Virus record (IMG/VR): IMGVR_UViG_3300043313_000107
Span: 1 to 20,463 of that record
Origin: a virus
Direction: 5' to 3' (one strand)
Length of the DNA stretch: 20,463 nt
Shown here: piece after piece, positions 1-6,734 of the stretch
Position numbering within the stretch: position 1 is the first letter of the stretch
Layout of the letters: each line of letters starts with the position of its first letter
The notes under the pieces: model-generated
Told to the model about the DNA's origin: nothing
Databases searched by the model: none
The model's input: the letters and a program-made list of their open reading frames with translations, nothing else
Position numbers and translations under genes: made by a program

Positions 1-72
1 CGCAGGCATGTAGGCGAGCCGCGCGTGGTGGCCGAGGCTGTCCGTAAGTGGCTGACGGCGAAGGGGCTGTAA
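1..72 (+). CDS. C-terminal end of an upstream gene (partial, possibly portal)
   Basis: Frame 1 is open from the first base and stops at TAA 70-72. It gives a 23-residue tail, basic and helical-looking, ending in KWLTAKGL. The start lies outside the window. A portal gene normally sits directly before a MuF-type minor head gene in siphoviruses, so the portal is the expected identity. That is inference from position only, because the visible residues carry no diagnostic motif. Confidence 0.45.
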   Translation, partial: RRHVGEPRVVAEAVRKWLTAKGL

Positions 73-125
73 CCGACTGCCTAAACAGCCCGTTCAGCCC
101 GTAGCGACCAAATGAGAGGTGTTCA

Positions 126-1865
126 ATGGCCATCCCTGTCCCACGCGACTGGCTCATGAACCAGCTCAAGGTCATGCGGGCGGCTGATCGGGACGTTCTG
201 CGCATCCTGGAGCAGTCCCGTAAGGACCTGGCGCGGATGATCGCTGAGATCGAGAAGCGACCGGGGGTGGGGGCGGAAGCTCGCCGGACCCAGCTGCTGC
301 TGATGAAGCGGAACATCCAGCTGGAGCAGGCTCGCCTTCTCAAGGCCATCGGCAAGGTTGTCGAGGCACGACGGCTGGAGGCTGCCGCGCGGGTGCTCGA
401 CGTGGACGCTCTCCTGGACCGGCTGAAGCTGATAGCTGCTGGTGTGCCGGGCGGGGCGGACGTAGCGAAGGCGATTGCTGCGGCTGAGCTGGAGAGCGCT
501 CGGTCAGCCATGGACCGGCTGATGGCTCGGGTGAGTAACGCCAGCTATGTCCCGCTCTCCGAGCGCGTCTACAACACGACGGTGCTGGTAAACGAGCGGG
601 TGGACCGGATGGTCAACAGTGCCCTCTCTCGCGGCTTGTCCGCGCGGGAGTTCGCGCTGGAGGCTCGCCAATACATCAACCCGAACACACCCGGTGGGCT
701 CCGGTACGCCTCGATGCGGTTGGCGCGCACCGAGATCAACAACGCGGCGCACGCCGTAGCAATCGCTACGGTCCAGGACAAGCCGTGGGTCGACTCAATG
801 CAGTGGCACCTCTCCGGATCGCACCCCAAGCCGGACATCTGCGACCAGCTGGCGAAGGGCGGACCGAACGGGGATGGCAAATACCCCAAGACCGACGTTC
901 CCGGCAAGCCGCACCCGCATTGCTTCTGTTACGTCACACCAGTAACTCCCGAAGATGACGAGTTTCTCGATGCGCTGATGGGCGGGGCATACAACAGTTA
1001 CCTGGAGCAGTACTCACCCGGTATCTCCCAGCGACTGTCGGGCCTTGTCGGCTCTAACCCGGTTGGGCCGAAGGCTGTGCCGCCTCTCGTCAACCCCGCC
1101 GAGGCAGCGAAGAAGGCTGCTGCGGCCGAGAAGGCGCGCCAGGCTAGGGTGCTGAAGAACAAGGCGCGAGACCACACGGCGAAGGCTAATGGGGTTTCGG
1201 CTGATATCTTTGGACAGACAGCCGCGAAGCGCAAGGTTCAGGCCGAACTGGAGCACCAGGCTGGCCTGACTCCGAAGGCGATGCTTCGGCTGGAGCGTGT
1301 CATCGGAGAGCCAGAAGGAACACAGTTCGGTGACGACTTCCTGCACAAGAACGGTGACAGTTGTGGGGCATACTACACATACACCGGATACGACCGCAAC
1401 ATTGTGCTCTCTCCGAAAGCCATCAGCAAGCCATCTGAGTTCGACAAGCTGTGGGAGCAGTCCGAGGCTTCAGGTTGGACAACCCCTTCGGACTTCACCG
1501 GCACACGCTCGACAATCGCCCATGAGTATGGGCATCACCTGGATTCGATGATATCGAACCACTCGGGCAACTTCTCTGCGGCGGTTGCGGATCAGCTGTT
1601 CCCCATCCTTATCAAAGAGCTAAGGCTCAACGACCCAAAGGGGATATTCAAGCCAGGCAAAGGAGTATTCTGGCGCGACTTCGATGCGCTGGTGGCCGAG
1701 AATGAGGCTCTGCTAAAGCAGATTGTCTCCAAGTACGCCGCAACCAACGCGCGGGAGTTACTGGCCGAGATATGGGCTGAGTATTCCGGCAGGGGTAAGA
1801 ACGCGCGTCCATACATCAAGAAGATAGGCCGATTGATCCAGCGACTAGCCGAGGAGTCTTCATGA
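126..1865 (+). CDS. MuF-type minor head protein fused to a C-terminal metallopeptidase-like domain
   Basis: 579 aa, ATG start with GAGAGGTG upstream. Residues about 1-140 are a helical, charged region. Residues about 145-275 look like the Mu gpF/SPP1 gp7 head morphogenesis domain: RTEINNAAH begins at R201, and HPHCFC (H263-C268) is the His/Cys cluster typical of the family. These proteins bind the portal, and a few copies are packaged inside the capsid. After an Ala/Lys-rich linker (about 318-360) comes a second domain with AHEYGHHLD (H466, E467, H470), a HEXXH zinc-protease signature. NARELLAEIWAEY follows, where E548 could be the third zinc ligand of a gluzincin-type site. A plain MuF protein is usually much shorter. 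The fusion resembles the phage MuF polymorphic-toxin architecture, in which an effector domain rides on the packaged head protein. The substrate is unknown. The next gene overlaps the stop by 4 bp. Confidence 0.85.
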   Translation: MAIPVPRDWLMNQLKVMRAADRDVLRILEQSRKDLARMIAEIEKRPGVGAEARRTQLLLMKRNIQLEQARLLKAIGKVVEARRLEAAARVLDVDALLDRLKLIAAGVPGGADVAKAIAAAELESARSAMDRLMARVSNASYVPLSERVYNTTVLVNERVDRMVNSALSRGLSAREFALEARQYINPNTPGGLRYASMRLARTEINNAAHAVAIATVQDKPWVDSMQWHLSGSHPKPDICDQLAKGGPNGDGKYPKTDVPGKPHPHCFCYVTPVTPEDDEFLDALMGGAYNSYLEQYSPGISQRLSGLVGSNPVGPKAVPPLVNPAEAAKKAAAAEKARQARVLKNKARDHTAKANGVSADIFGQTAAKRKVQAELEHQAGLTPKAMLRLERVIGEPEGTQFGDDFLHKNGDSCGAYYTYTGYDRNIVLSPKAISKPSEFDKLWEQSEASGWTTPSDFTGTRSTIAHEYGHHLDSMISNHSGNFSAAVADQLFPILIKELRLNDPKGIFKPGKGVFWRDFDALVAENEALLKQIVSKYAATNARELLAEIWAEYSGRGKNARPYIKKIGRLIQRLAEESS

Positions 1866-2131
1866 GCCTGTTCCTGCCGGTCCAGTGCCTTGCCTGTGTA
1901 CACCTGCACGGCCCGATGATAGCTGCGACCCTAGATATGCCTGCCCATCGCGTTGTGCGCAACTGTGACGCTTTCCCGGATGGTATCCCGACTGAGATCT
2001 CTGGGGAAGGTGGCGACCACCGACCCGCTTTCACTGGGGACAATGGCGTGCAGTTCAAGCTCGACAACACGCCTTCCGGGCGGGAGGCTTTCAACAACTG
2101 GCAGTCAGTTTTTGGTGACAAGGCATCCTAG
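1862..2131 (+). CDS. small Cys-rich conserved protein (unknown function)
   Basis: 89 aa. The ATG overlaps the preceding stop (ATGA), so translation is probably coupled to the MuF-peptidase gene. Visible motifs are C9-x2-C12 with H14 and H16, then C35 followed by AFPDGIP, DHR at 52-54, and GDNGVQFKLD. This Cys pair plus AFPxGIP plus GDxGxxF layout is one I recognise from small uncharacterised bacterial and phage proteins. The Cys/His set could bind zinc. No function is established. Its tight coupling to a gene with a putative effector domain makes an accessory or neutralising partner conceivable, but that is only inference. Confidence 0.8.
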   Translation: MSLFLPVQCLACVHLHGPMIAATLDMPAHRVVRNCDAFPDGIPTEISGEGGDHRPAFTGDNGVQFKLDNTPSGREAFNNWQSVFGDKAS

Positions 2132-2190
2132 CCCAGCATCCAGTAGACTTCCTCTAACCCAGCAGGGTATAACCTACAAGGAGAACCACG

Positions 2191-2844
2191 ATGACTCAGC
2201 CGACCGCCCCACAGAGTGGGGGTGCCGGACCGGACCCCAGCCAGAGTGCTGCGGGTGACCCGTCCGGAACAGGCAACCCGAATCCAGTCGATCCGACTTC
2301 GGGCGACCCCCAGGGCGGGGACAACCCGATCACGCCGGCCGCAATCACGCCAGAGGCATACGCTGCCATCCAGGCGAGGATGCAGGCAGCGGACCGTCGC
2401 GCATCAGCCCTGGAAGCGGAAAACAAGAAGTTCAAGGATGCACAGCTCAACGAGACTCAGCGACTGGAGCAGCGGGCCACCGAGGCCGAGGCGAAGGCGA
2501 AGGAGCTTGAAGAGAGCTTGGCGCAGGAGCGTCTCAACAACGCCTTCCTCGCCGACAAGACCTACAAGTGGCACAACCCCGAAGTCGCGCTGAAGCTGGC
2601 CGACATAGATCTGATCACCAAGGACGATTCCGGCAAGGTTACGGGCATGAAGGCAGCCCTAGACAAGCTGGCCAAAGAACACCCATACCTCCTCGACACG
2701 TCGGGCGGGGCGGACGGCCCGGACACCTCCAAGGGTGGGCGGACCGGCGTCACTCCTTCCGTCTCGGCAGGAGGCCGTGGGGCGGACCGTTCGGCGCTGG
2801 AGGACAAGTTCCCTGCGCTGAAGGGCCGCGTACCGGTCAAGTAA
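2191..2844 (+). CDS. capsid scaffolding protein
   Basis: 217 aa, ATG preceded by AAGGAG. The N-terminal 50 residues are Pro/Gly/Asp-rich and probably disordered. Residues about 60-125 form a strongly charged, heptad-like coiled coil (ASALEAENKKF, then repeated EA/AK/EE runs). A short segment follows, then a basic C-terminal end (KFPALKGRVPVK) that could contact the capsid shell. This disordered/coiled-coil/basic-tail layout and the place just ahead of decoration and major capsid genes are typical of siphovirus scaffolding proteins. These guide procapsid assembly from the inside and leave before or during DNA packaging. No protease motif is visible in it. Confidence 0.8.
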   Translation: MTQPTAPQSGGAGPDPSQSAAGDPSGTGNPNPVDPTSGDPQGGDNPITPAAITPEAYAAIQARMQAADRRASALEAENKKFKDAQLNETQRLEQRATEAEAKAKELEESLAQERLNNAFLADKTYKWHNPEVALKLADIDLITKDDSGKVTGMKAALDKLAKEHPYLLDTSGGADGPDTSKGGRTGVTPSVSAGGRGADRSALEDKFPALKGRVPVK

Positions 2845-2882
2845 CAACCACAACAACGATAAGACCCTGAAGGGGGTGTGGA

Positions 2883-3281
2883 ATGGCTCAGACGGCCTTT
2901 TGTCGCTTCGACAAGGTTGAGCCCATGGGTGGCTCTTTCAGGGCACCTCTGGCGGCTGCCATTGTCGCCGATGACGTCGGCAAGGTTTTCGGCGTGTCCA
3001 TCAACAGTTCCGGCCGCGCTGTGCTCGGCGGGAGCGTTGCGGCTGCAATCAAGGGTGTCATCTGCGCGGTGAAGCCCATGGCCATCGGTGACATCATCGA
3101 CGTCATGACGGACGGCGAGATCACCAACTTCACCGACAACGCCGGTGTTGCCGTCGCTGCCGGAGCGGACCACTTCGCGGCTATCGCTACCGGCGTTGTC
3201 TCGGTCACTTCCACCTCCTCGCCTCAGTACGTCGGCCACACGGTTGAGGCCGGGCGTCTCGTTGTTCGGGTTGGGCGGTAG
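2883..3281 (+). CDS. capsid decoration/stabilisation-like protein
   Basis: 132 aa, ATG with GGGGGTG upstream. The sequence is rich in Ala, Val, Gly and Thr with alternating short beta-strand-like stretches and many turns, and no membrane segment or catalytic motif. It sits between the scaffold and the major capsid protein, only 2 bp ahead of the latter. Many actinophages have a small head decoration protein there that sits on the assembled shell and strengthens it. The assignment rests on position, size and composition. It could alternatively be a minor head protein of unknown role. Confidence 0.65.
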   Translation: MAQTAFCRFDKVEPMGGSFRAPLAAAIVADDVGKVFGVSINSSGRAVLGGSVAAAIKGVICAVKPMAIGDIIDVMTDGEITNFTDNAGVAVAAGADHFAAIATGVVSVTSTSSPQYVGHTVEAGRLVVRVGR

Positions 3282-3283
3282 TC

Positions 3284-4396
3284 ATGGCCTTCGGCATTCA
3301 CGCCTCTGGTGATGTTCTCACCGCGACCCGCGACGGTCAGGATCTCAACAAGATCTGGGACCAGTACAACGAAGCTCTCGCGGCCTTCAATGCCACCCGG
3401 CAGCCCCTTCTCGACCTCCTGGTGTTCAACGTCACCGAGGTTGTCGAGGATGTCGCCCAGGCAGTTGAGCAGGACTTCGAAGAGGCATCGGAGTTCGGTG
3501 TCCCGAAGGCCATCCGGCCGCAGACCACGATCCAGCAGCGTGCGTTCGACTTCAAGTGGTATGACGTCGCGACGCGCTTCACCTTCCAGTTCCTCTCGGA
3601 CGCCACTGCGCGCCAGGTGGACGCTGCCGCCGCACAGGTCATGGAGGCCGACAACCGCCTGGTCTTCCGGCTGGTGATGAAGCGGCTCTTCAACAACACC
3701 AACACTTCTACGCTGATCAACGGCACGGCCTACTCGGCCAAGCCGTTGTACAACGCGGACTCCGAGTTCATCCCGCCGTACAAGACCAACACCTTCGTCG
3801 CGTCAACCCACACCCACTACGTCACCTCGGGTGCCGCTCTCCTCGACAGCGCCGACATCGAGACGTTGGCTGGCCTCGCGGAGGAGCACGGCTACAGCCG
3901 CAGCAACGGCTTCCAGATCGTGGTCATGATCAACCCGGCCAACGCTGCGCCTATCCGGCTGTGGAGGGCGGGACAGGCCAACAACAACGGCGTCATCGCG
4001 ACGTATGACTACGTTCCTCCGACCGGCACCAACATCATCCTCCCGTCCACGGTTTCCCTCTTCGGCTCGCAGCCACAGAGCACCTGGAATGGGTTCGATG
4101 TGGTGGGGGCTTATGGCCCTTACCTCATCGTTCAGGATGGCAACATCCCGGCTGGCTACATGTTCGCCTTCGCGACTCGCGGCGGGAACGCTGAGCCCAA
4201 CCTGATCGGTATCCGCGAGCACGCCAACGCGGGCCTGCGCGGCCTGATCCTCAAGGGTGGCGACCGGAACCATTATCCGATCATCAACTCCACCTACATC
4301 CACGGCCTCGGTACCGGTGTCCGTACGCGCGGCGCTGGTGCGATCATGCAGATCACCGCATCCGGCTCCTACACCATCCCGACCATCTACCAGTAA
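3284..4396 (+). CDS. major capsid protein
   Basis: 370 aa, ATG 3284 two bases after the preceding stop. Size, position after scaffold and decoration genes, and composition fit the HK97-fold shell protein of a siphovirus. Visible features are a helical N-terminal arm, an E/D-rich segment around residues 45-75 (TEVVEDVAQ, QDFEEASEFG), a long helix-like stretch ending QVMEADNRLVFRLVMKRLF, and a C-terminal beta-rich part ending in GSYTIPTIYQ. The open frame shows no protease domain, so any maturation would depend on another protein. Codon use is strongly G/C-ending, as expected for a highly expressed late gene. Confidence 0.88.
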   Translation: MAFGIHASGDVLTATRDGQDLNKIWDQYNEALAAFNATRQPLLDLLVFNVTEVVEDVAQAVEQDFEEASEFGVPKAIRPQTTIQQRAFDFKWYDVATRFTFQFLSDATARQVDAAAAQVMEADNRLVFRLVMKRLFNNTNTSTLINGTAYSAKPLYNADSEFIPPYKTNTFVASTHTHYVTSGAALLDSADIETLAGLAEEHGYSRSNGFQIVVMINPANAAPIRLWRAGQANNNGVIATYDYVPPTGTNIILPSTVSLFGSQPQSTWNGFDVVGAYGPYLIVQDGNIPAGYMFAFATRGGNAEPNLIGIREHANAGLRGLILKGGDRNHYPIINSTYIHGLGTGVRTRGAGAIMQITASGSYTIPTIYQ

Positions 4397-4406
4397 GGGG
4401 AAGCCC

Positions 4407-4727
4407 ATGTCTCGCAACATCGACTGGTCCCAGCCCCTGTCGGAAGGGGACAGGGTGTGGGTTTCGCAGTTCCCTGCGATGACCCCGCTTGTGGAGGCCA
4501 ACGACGCACAGTTTGCGTCGGCTGAGCCTACCGCCGAGGAAGTTCCGGTGCCCGTTGAGTCCGAAGAGGATGACGCGAGTTACGACAACTGGACGGTTGC
4601 CGACCTTCGGGCGGAGATCGACCGGCGCAACAAGGAGTTCGGCACGACCATGTCGACTTCGGGCAAGCGCGATGACCTTGTGTCGCGGCTGACCGAGGAT
4701 GACGCCAACGCCGACGGGGCAGTGTAA
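4407..4727 (+). CDS. small acidic protein with a SAP-like C-terminal motif
   Basis: 106 aa from ATG 4407, chosen because AGGGGAAG lies just upstream and the longer frame overlaps the capsid gene. Residues about 35-60 are very acidic. Residues 61-98 (NWTVADLRAEIDRRNKEFG, then a short linker and SGKRDDLVSRLTEDD) look like a SAP/HeH-type helix-extended-helix, a fold that often binds nucleic acid and is seen in small phage head-region proteins. Placed after the capsid gene and before the connectors, it is probably a head accessory protein. The function is unproven. Confidence 0.75.
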   Translation: MSRNIDWSQPLSEGDRVWVSQFPAMTPLVEANDAQFASAEPTAEEVPVPVESEEDDASYDNWTVADLRAEIDRRNKEFGTTMSTSGKRDDLVSRLTEDDANADGAV

Positions 4728-4742
4728 CTGCCGCAATAGACA

Positions 4743-4781
4743 CCGGCCGGCCAGATTCATCCCCGTGATCTGGCCGGCCGG
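4743..4781. terminator. perfect 14-bp inverted repeat between head and connector modules
   Basis: Left arm 4743-4756 and right arm 4768-4781 are perfectly complementary, with an 11-base loop and a G+C-rich stem (CCGGCCGGCC core). No U tract follows; the downstream bases are CTCCTAAAA and lead straight into the ribosome binding site of the next gene. It may be a partial transcription terminator of the stem-only kind found in actinobacteria, an RNA processing or stability element, or a brake on translation of the next gene. Confidence 0.55.
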
Positions 4782-4785
4782 CTCC

Positions 4786-4797
4786 TAAAAGGAGGGT
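4786..4797 (+). promoter_or_regulatory. strong Shine-Dalgarno for the adaptor gene
   Basis: The AAAAGGAGGGTG segment just before ATG 4801 is one of the best matches to the 16S anti-SD in the window. It lies only 5 bases after the 14-bp hairpin, so the hairpin could affect ribosome access. Confidence 0.7.
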
Positions 4798-4800
4798 GAA

Positions 4801-5100
4801 ATGGCCACACTGGTTCAGCTGCGGCGGCTTATTGATGAGCCAGAGGCCACGACCTACACCGACGCAGAGCTCACACTGCGGCTTACCGAGGCCGAGGGTG
4901 ACGCGAATAGCGTCGCGCTGGACATCTGGATTGAGAAGCTGGCCCAGCTTTCCGGTCTCGTGGATATCTCCGAGGGCGGGTCAAGCCGCAAGAACTCCCA
5001 AGCCTTTGAGCAGGCTCGGTTCATGGTCGACTACTTCACCGGCGTCGTGGGAGAAGCCGCGCTGGGCGGGACAGTCCTGCGGAAGATTGTTCGGATATGA
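4801..5100 (+). CDS. head-tail adaptor (connector) protein
   Basis: 99 aa, ATG with a very strong Shine-Dalgarno. The protein is almost wholly helical (LVQLRRLIDEP, YTDAELTLRLTEAEGDANSVALDIWIEKLAQL). This matches the usual pattern of the small helical head completion proteins (HK97 gp6/SPP1 gp15 type) that form the ring beneath the portal. It is the first gene after the head module, and its stop overlaps the next start by 4 bp, as in the usual adaptor/stopper/neck/terminator series. Identity is by pattern and order, not by a unique motif. Confidence 0.75.
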   Translation: MATLVQLRRLIDEPEATTYTDAELTLRLTEAEGDANSVALDIWIEKLAQLSGLVDISEGGSSRKNSQAFEQARFMVDYFTGVVGEAALGGTVLRKIVRI

Positions 5101-5477
5101 GTTACGCATCTGAGCTGGATACGAACAAGAAGAACACCGTCGCCTTCATCGAGGCCAACCCGATCGAGCTTTCCCTGACCCCCTCGGGTTGGATCGAGAC
5201 GGAGAGCGGTGGGCGAGTGCGCTCAGACCTCCCTCCGAGGCCTGCGCAGGTGTTCCGGCTAGTCGACCAGAGCACCGCCTTTTTCGGCAACTCTCCGGGC
5301 CTAGTAACCACATCAGATGGGCAGCAGCGGAAGGCGACCCACCAGCTGCTGGGGGCCTATGACGCTGTGATGGCGGTTGACGACTGGTGGGTGCTGGACG
5401 GTGTGCGGTATGAGATCACCGAAGTCCTGACCTTCAACGGGTATGAGCGGCGAGGGCGGGTGACTCGCTTTGCCTAA
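5097..5477 (+). CDS. head-closure (stopper) protein
   Basis: 126 aa, ATG in an ATGA overlap with the adaptor stop. After a helical start it is beta-rich, with a conserved-looking centre HQLLGAYDAVMAVDDWWVLDGVRYEITEV and a C-terminal strand RRGRVTRFA. The layout DDWWxxDGxxYEIxEV matches the small beta-barrel head-closure family (SPP1 gp16-like), which plugs the portal channel after packaging. Second place in the connector series supports this. Confidence 0.72.
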   Translation: MSYASELDTNKKNTVAFIEANPIELSLTPSGWIETESGGRVRSDLPPRPAQVFRLVDQSTAFFGNSPGLVTTSDGQQRKATHQLLGAYDAVMAVDDWWVLDGVRYEITEVLTFNGYERRGRVTRFA

Positions 5478-5844
5478 CAACGGACCTAGCTTCACCTGGG
5501 ATCCAGGGACGCTCCTGGTTGCTACGCAACAGATCGAGCGCGATATCGGCGCGCTTATCGCTACGGTCGTGGACTTCTCGGCGACGAAGGCCGAGGCTCA
5601 CATGAAGACCGGCGCGAAGTGGACCGACCGGACCGGTAACGCGCGGCAGACGCTTCGGGCTGCAGCCTCGCACGCAGCCGACCTCTCCTGGCACGAGATC
5701 AAGCTGTTCGGCGGGATGCCGTATCAGGTCTGGCTGGAGATTCGCTGGGGCGGGAGATACGCCATCATTGGGCCGTCGATCCCGATCGAAGGGCGGGAGA
5801 TGATGAAGCGCCTCAATGGCCTGATCACGAGGCTGAAGAAATGA
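5470..5844 (+). CDS. HK97 gp10-like neck/tail-completion protein
   Basis: 124 aa beginning at a TTG codon (5470). No ATG or GTG gives the full frame, and GAGGGCGGG lies just upstream inside the preceding gene, which it overlaps by 8 bp. The motif AEAHMKTGAKWTDRTGNARQTLRA, then WHEIKLFGGMPYQVWLE with RYAIIGPSI, is characteristic of the gp10-like family: AExxAKxxAPWxDRTGNARxgL, followed by a YGxxLE-like strand and a PxI end. These proteins act at the neck or in tail completion. The C-terminus overlaps the next gene by 4 bp. Confidence 0.82.
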   Translation: MPNNGPSFTWDPGTLLVATQQIERDIGALIATVVDFSATKAEAHMKTGAKWTDRTGNARQTLRAAASHAADLSWHEIKLFGGMPYQVWLEIRWGGRYAIIGPSIPIEGREMMKRLNGLITRLKK

Positions 5845-6263
5845 TTGGGCTGCGAGAGGTTGTCTTCAACCTGATCAAGACTGACCCCGCAATTATCGCG
5901 CTCGGGTATGGGCCTGGAAGCCTCTTCGGGAATAGCTCGCCGGATTCCCCGACCACGCCTCGCTTCGCGACGATTGTGTGGGGCGAAGAGATCCGAGCGC
6001 TCGGCAGCCGCAGGGCAGGAGACCGGCTAGCAAAAGAGCGCAGTGTTGCGCTGTGGGCTTATGACCGTGACCGCGACTACGGCGCCATCAACAAGGCTAT
6101 CGAGCGCTGGTGTGTATTGATGGATACCCTTCCGACAATGAACACCGGCGCCGGAAGCGTCATTGGCGCTGATTGGGTTGGGAATAGTCCCGAGACTTAC
6201 GATGATGGCTACCAGCGCATTGTAAGATACTCGACGTATACGATAAACGGCACCGGTGAGTGA
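5841..6263 (+). CDS. tail terminator-like protein
   Basis: 140 aa, ATG in an ATGA overlap. It starts with a helix (LREVVFNLIKTDPAIIALGYG) followed by a beta core with FATIVWGEE, RSVALWAYDRDRDYGAINKAIERW, and a C-terminal strand. The helix-strand-strand-helix order with a VxLWxYD-like strand fits the lambda gpU/HK97 gp10-11 type tail terminator, which caps the tail tube and joins it to the head. It is last in the connector series and precedes the tail tube. Confidence is moderate because the family is sequence-divergent. Confidence 0.68.
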   Translation: MIGLREVVFNLIKTDPAIIALGYGPGSLFGNSSPDSPTTPRFATIVWGEEIRALGSRRAGDRLAKERSVALWAYDRDRDYGAINKAIERWCVLMDTLPTMNTGAGSVIGADWVGNSPETYDDGYQRIVRYSTYTINGTGE

Positions 6264-6273
6264 GGAGAAGAAG

Positions 6274-6546
6274 ATGGCAGAGACCCATAAGGTTGTGAGG
6301 TACGTCGGCACCTCGCACGTGCGCCGAATCAGCAAGGCGGACTGGGAGAGGGCCGGCATCGAGCACGACACGCTGGAGTGGACCCGCGACGCCCCCGGCA
6401 ACGACATCCCGCTCGACAATGTCAAGCTGGATGAGGAAGCCTTCTCGACCTATATCAACGGTGACCCGGACTTCCAGGTTGTTGAAGTCGAGGATGAGCC
6501 GGAAGAGACCACTGCCTCGGACACCGAGGGCAGCGAGGCTGTCTGA
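6274..6546 (+). CDS. small conserved phage protein of unknown function
   Basis: 90 aa from ATG 6274, preferred over an in-frame GTG at 6256 because GAGGAG (6262-6267) is well placed for 6274 and no Shine-Dalgarno precedes 6256. The N-terminal part YVGTSHVRRISKADWERAGI looks like a small beta-hairpin/helix unit found in actinophage structural operons between terminator and tail-tube genes. The last 20 residues are very acidic (EVEDEPEETT). No catalytic or metal motif is present. It may be a neck- or tail-associated accessory protein. Confidence 0.7.
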   Translation: MAETHKVVRYVGTSHVRRISKADWERAGIEHDTLEWTRDAPGNDIPLDNVKLDEEAFSTYINGDPDFQVVEVEDEPEETTASDTEGSEAV

Positions 6547-6734
6547 TGGATCTCCGGTGCGAGGGCGGCAAGAAGTTTGGGGAGTTACTTGAGCCCCACA
6601 CTGTCGAGTTCAAGTGCCGCTCTCCCCGGTGTGGACATCAGCCAGGAGTTGTGGTGCTGCATCGCTTTGATGCGGTAACCGGCGTGTTGCTTGAGACCAC
6701 GAGCTACCGCGAACCAAGAAAGGAGACAGCGTAA
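6546..6734 (+). CDS. 62-aa Cys-containing protein, reminiscent of Mu Com zinc-finger proteins
   Basis: 62 aa. The ATG overlaps the previous stop by one base (TGATG), and its own TAA overlaps the next ATG by one base (TAATG). The order LRCEGGKKFGELLEP, then VEFKCRSPRCG, followed by a strand GVVVLHRFDAVTG, matches a zinc-ribbon-like layout: C5, C24 and C29, with H31 a possible fourth ligand. The LRC...VEFKC...C spacing resembles Mu Com, a translational activator of mom, though Com has two clear CxxC pairs. I infer nucleic-acid or zinc binding only weakly. Both flanks are translationally coupled to structural genes. Confidence 0.7.
   Translation: MDLRCEGGKKFGELLEPHTVEFKCRSPRCGHQPGVVVLHRFDAVTGVLLETTSYREPRKETA

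Noticed and set aside
2144-2173. TAGACT - 18 bases - TATAAC, promoter-like pair before the scaffold gene
   Set aside because: The predicted transcription start would fall within the AAGGAG ribosome binding site (2178-2183), so it could not drive normal translation of the scaffold gene. Not listed as a feature.
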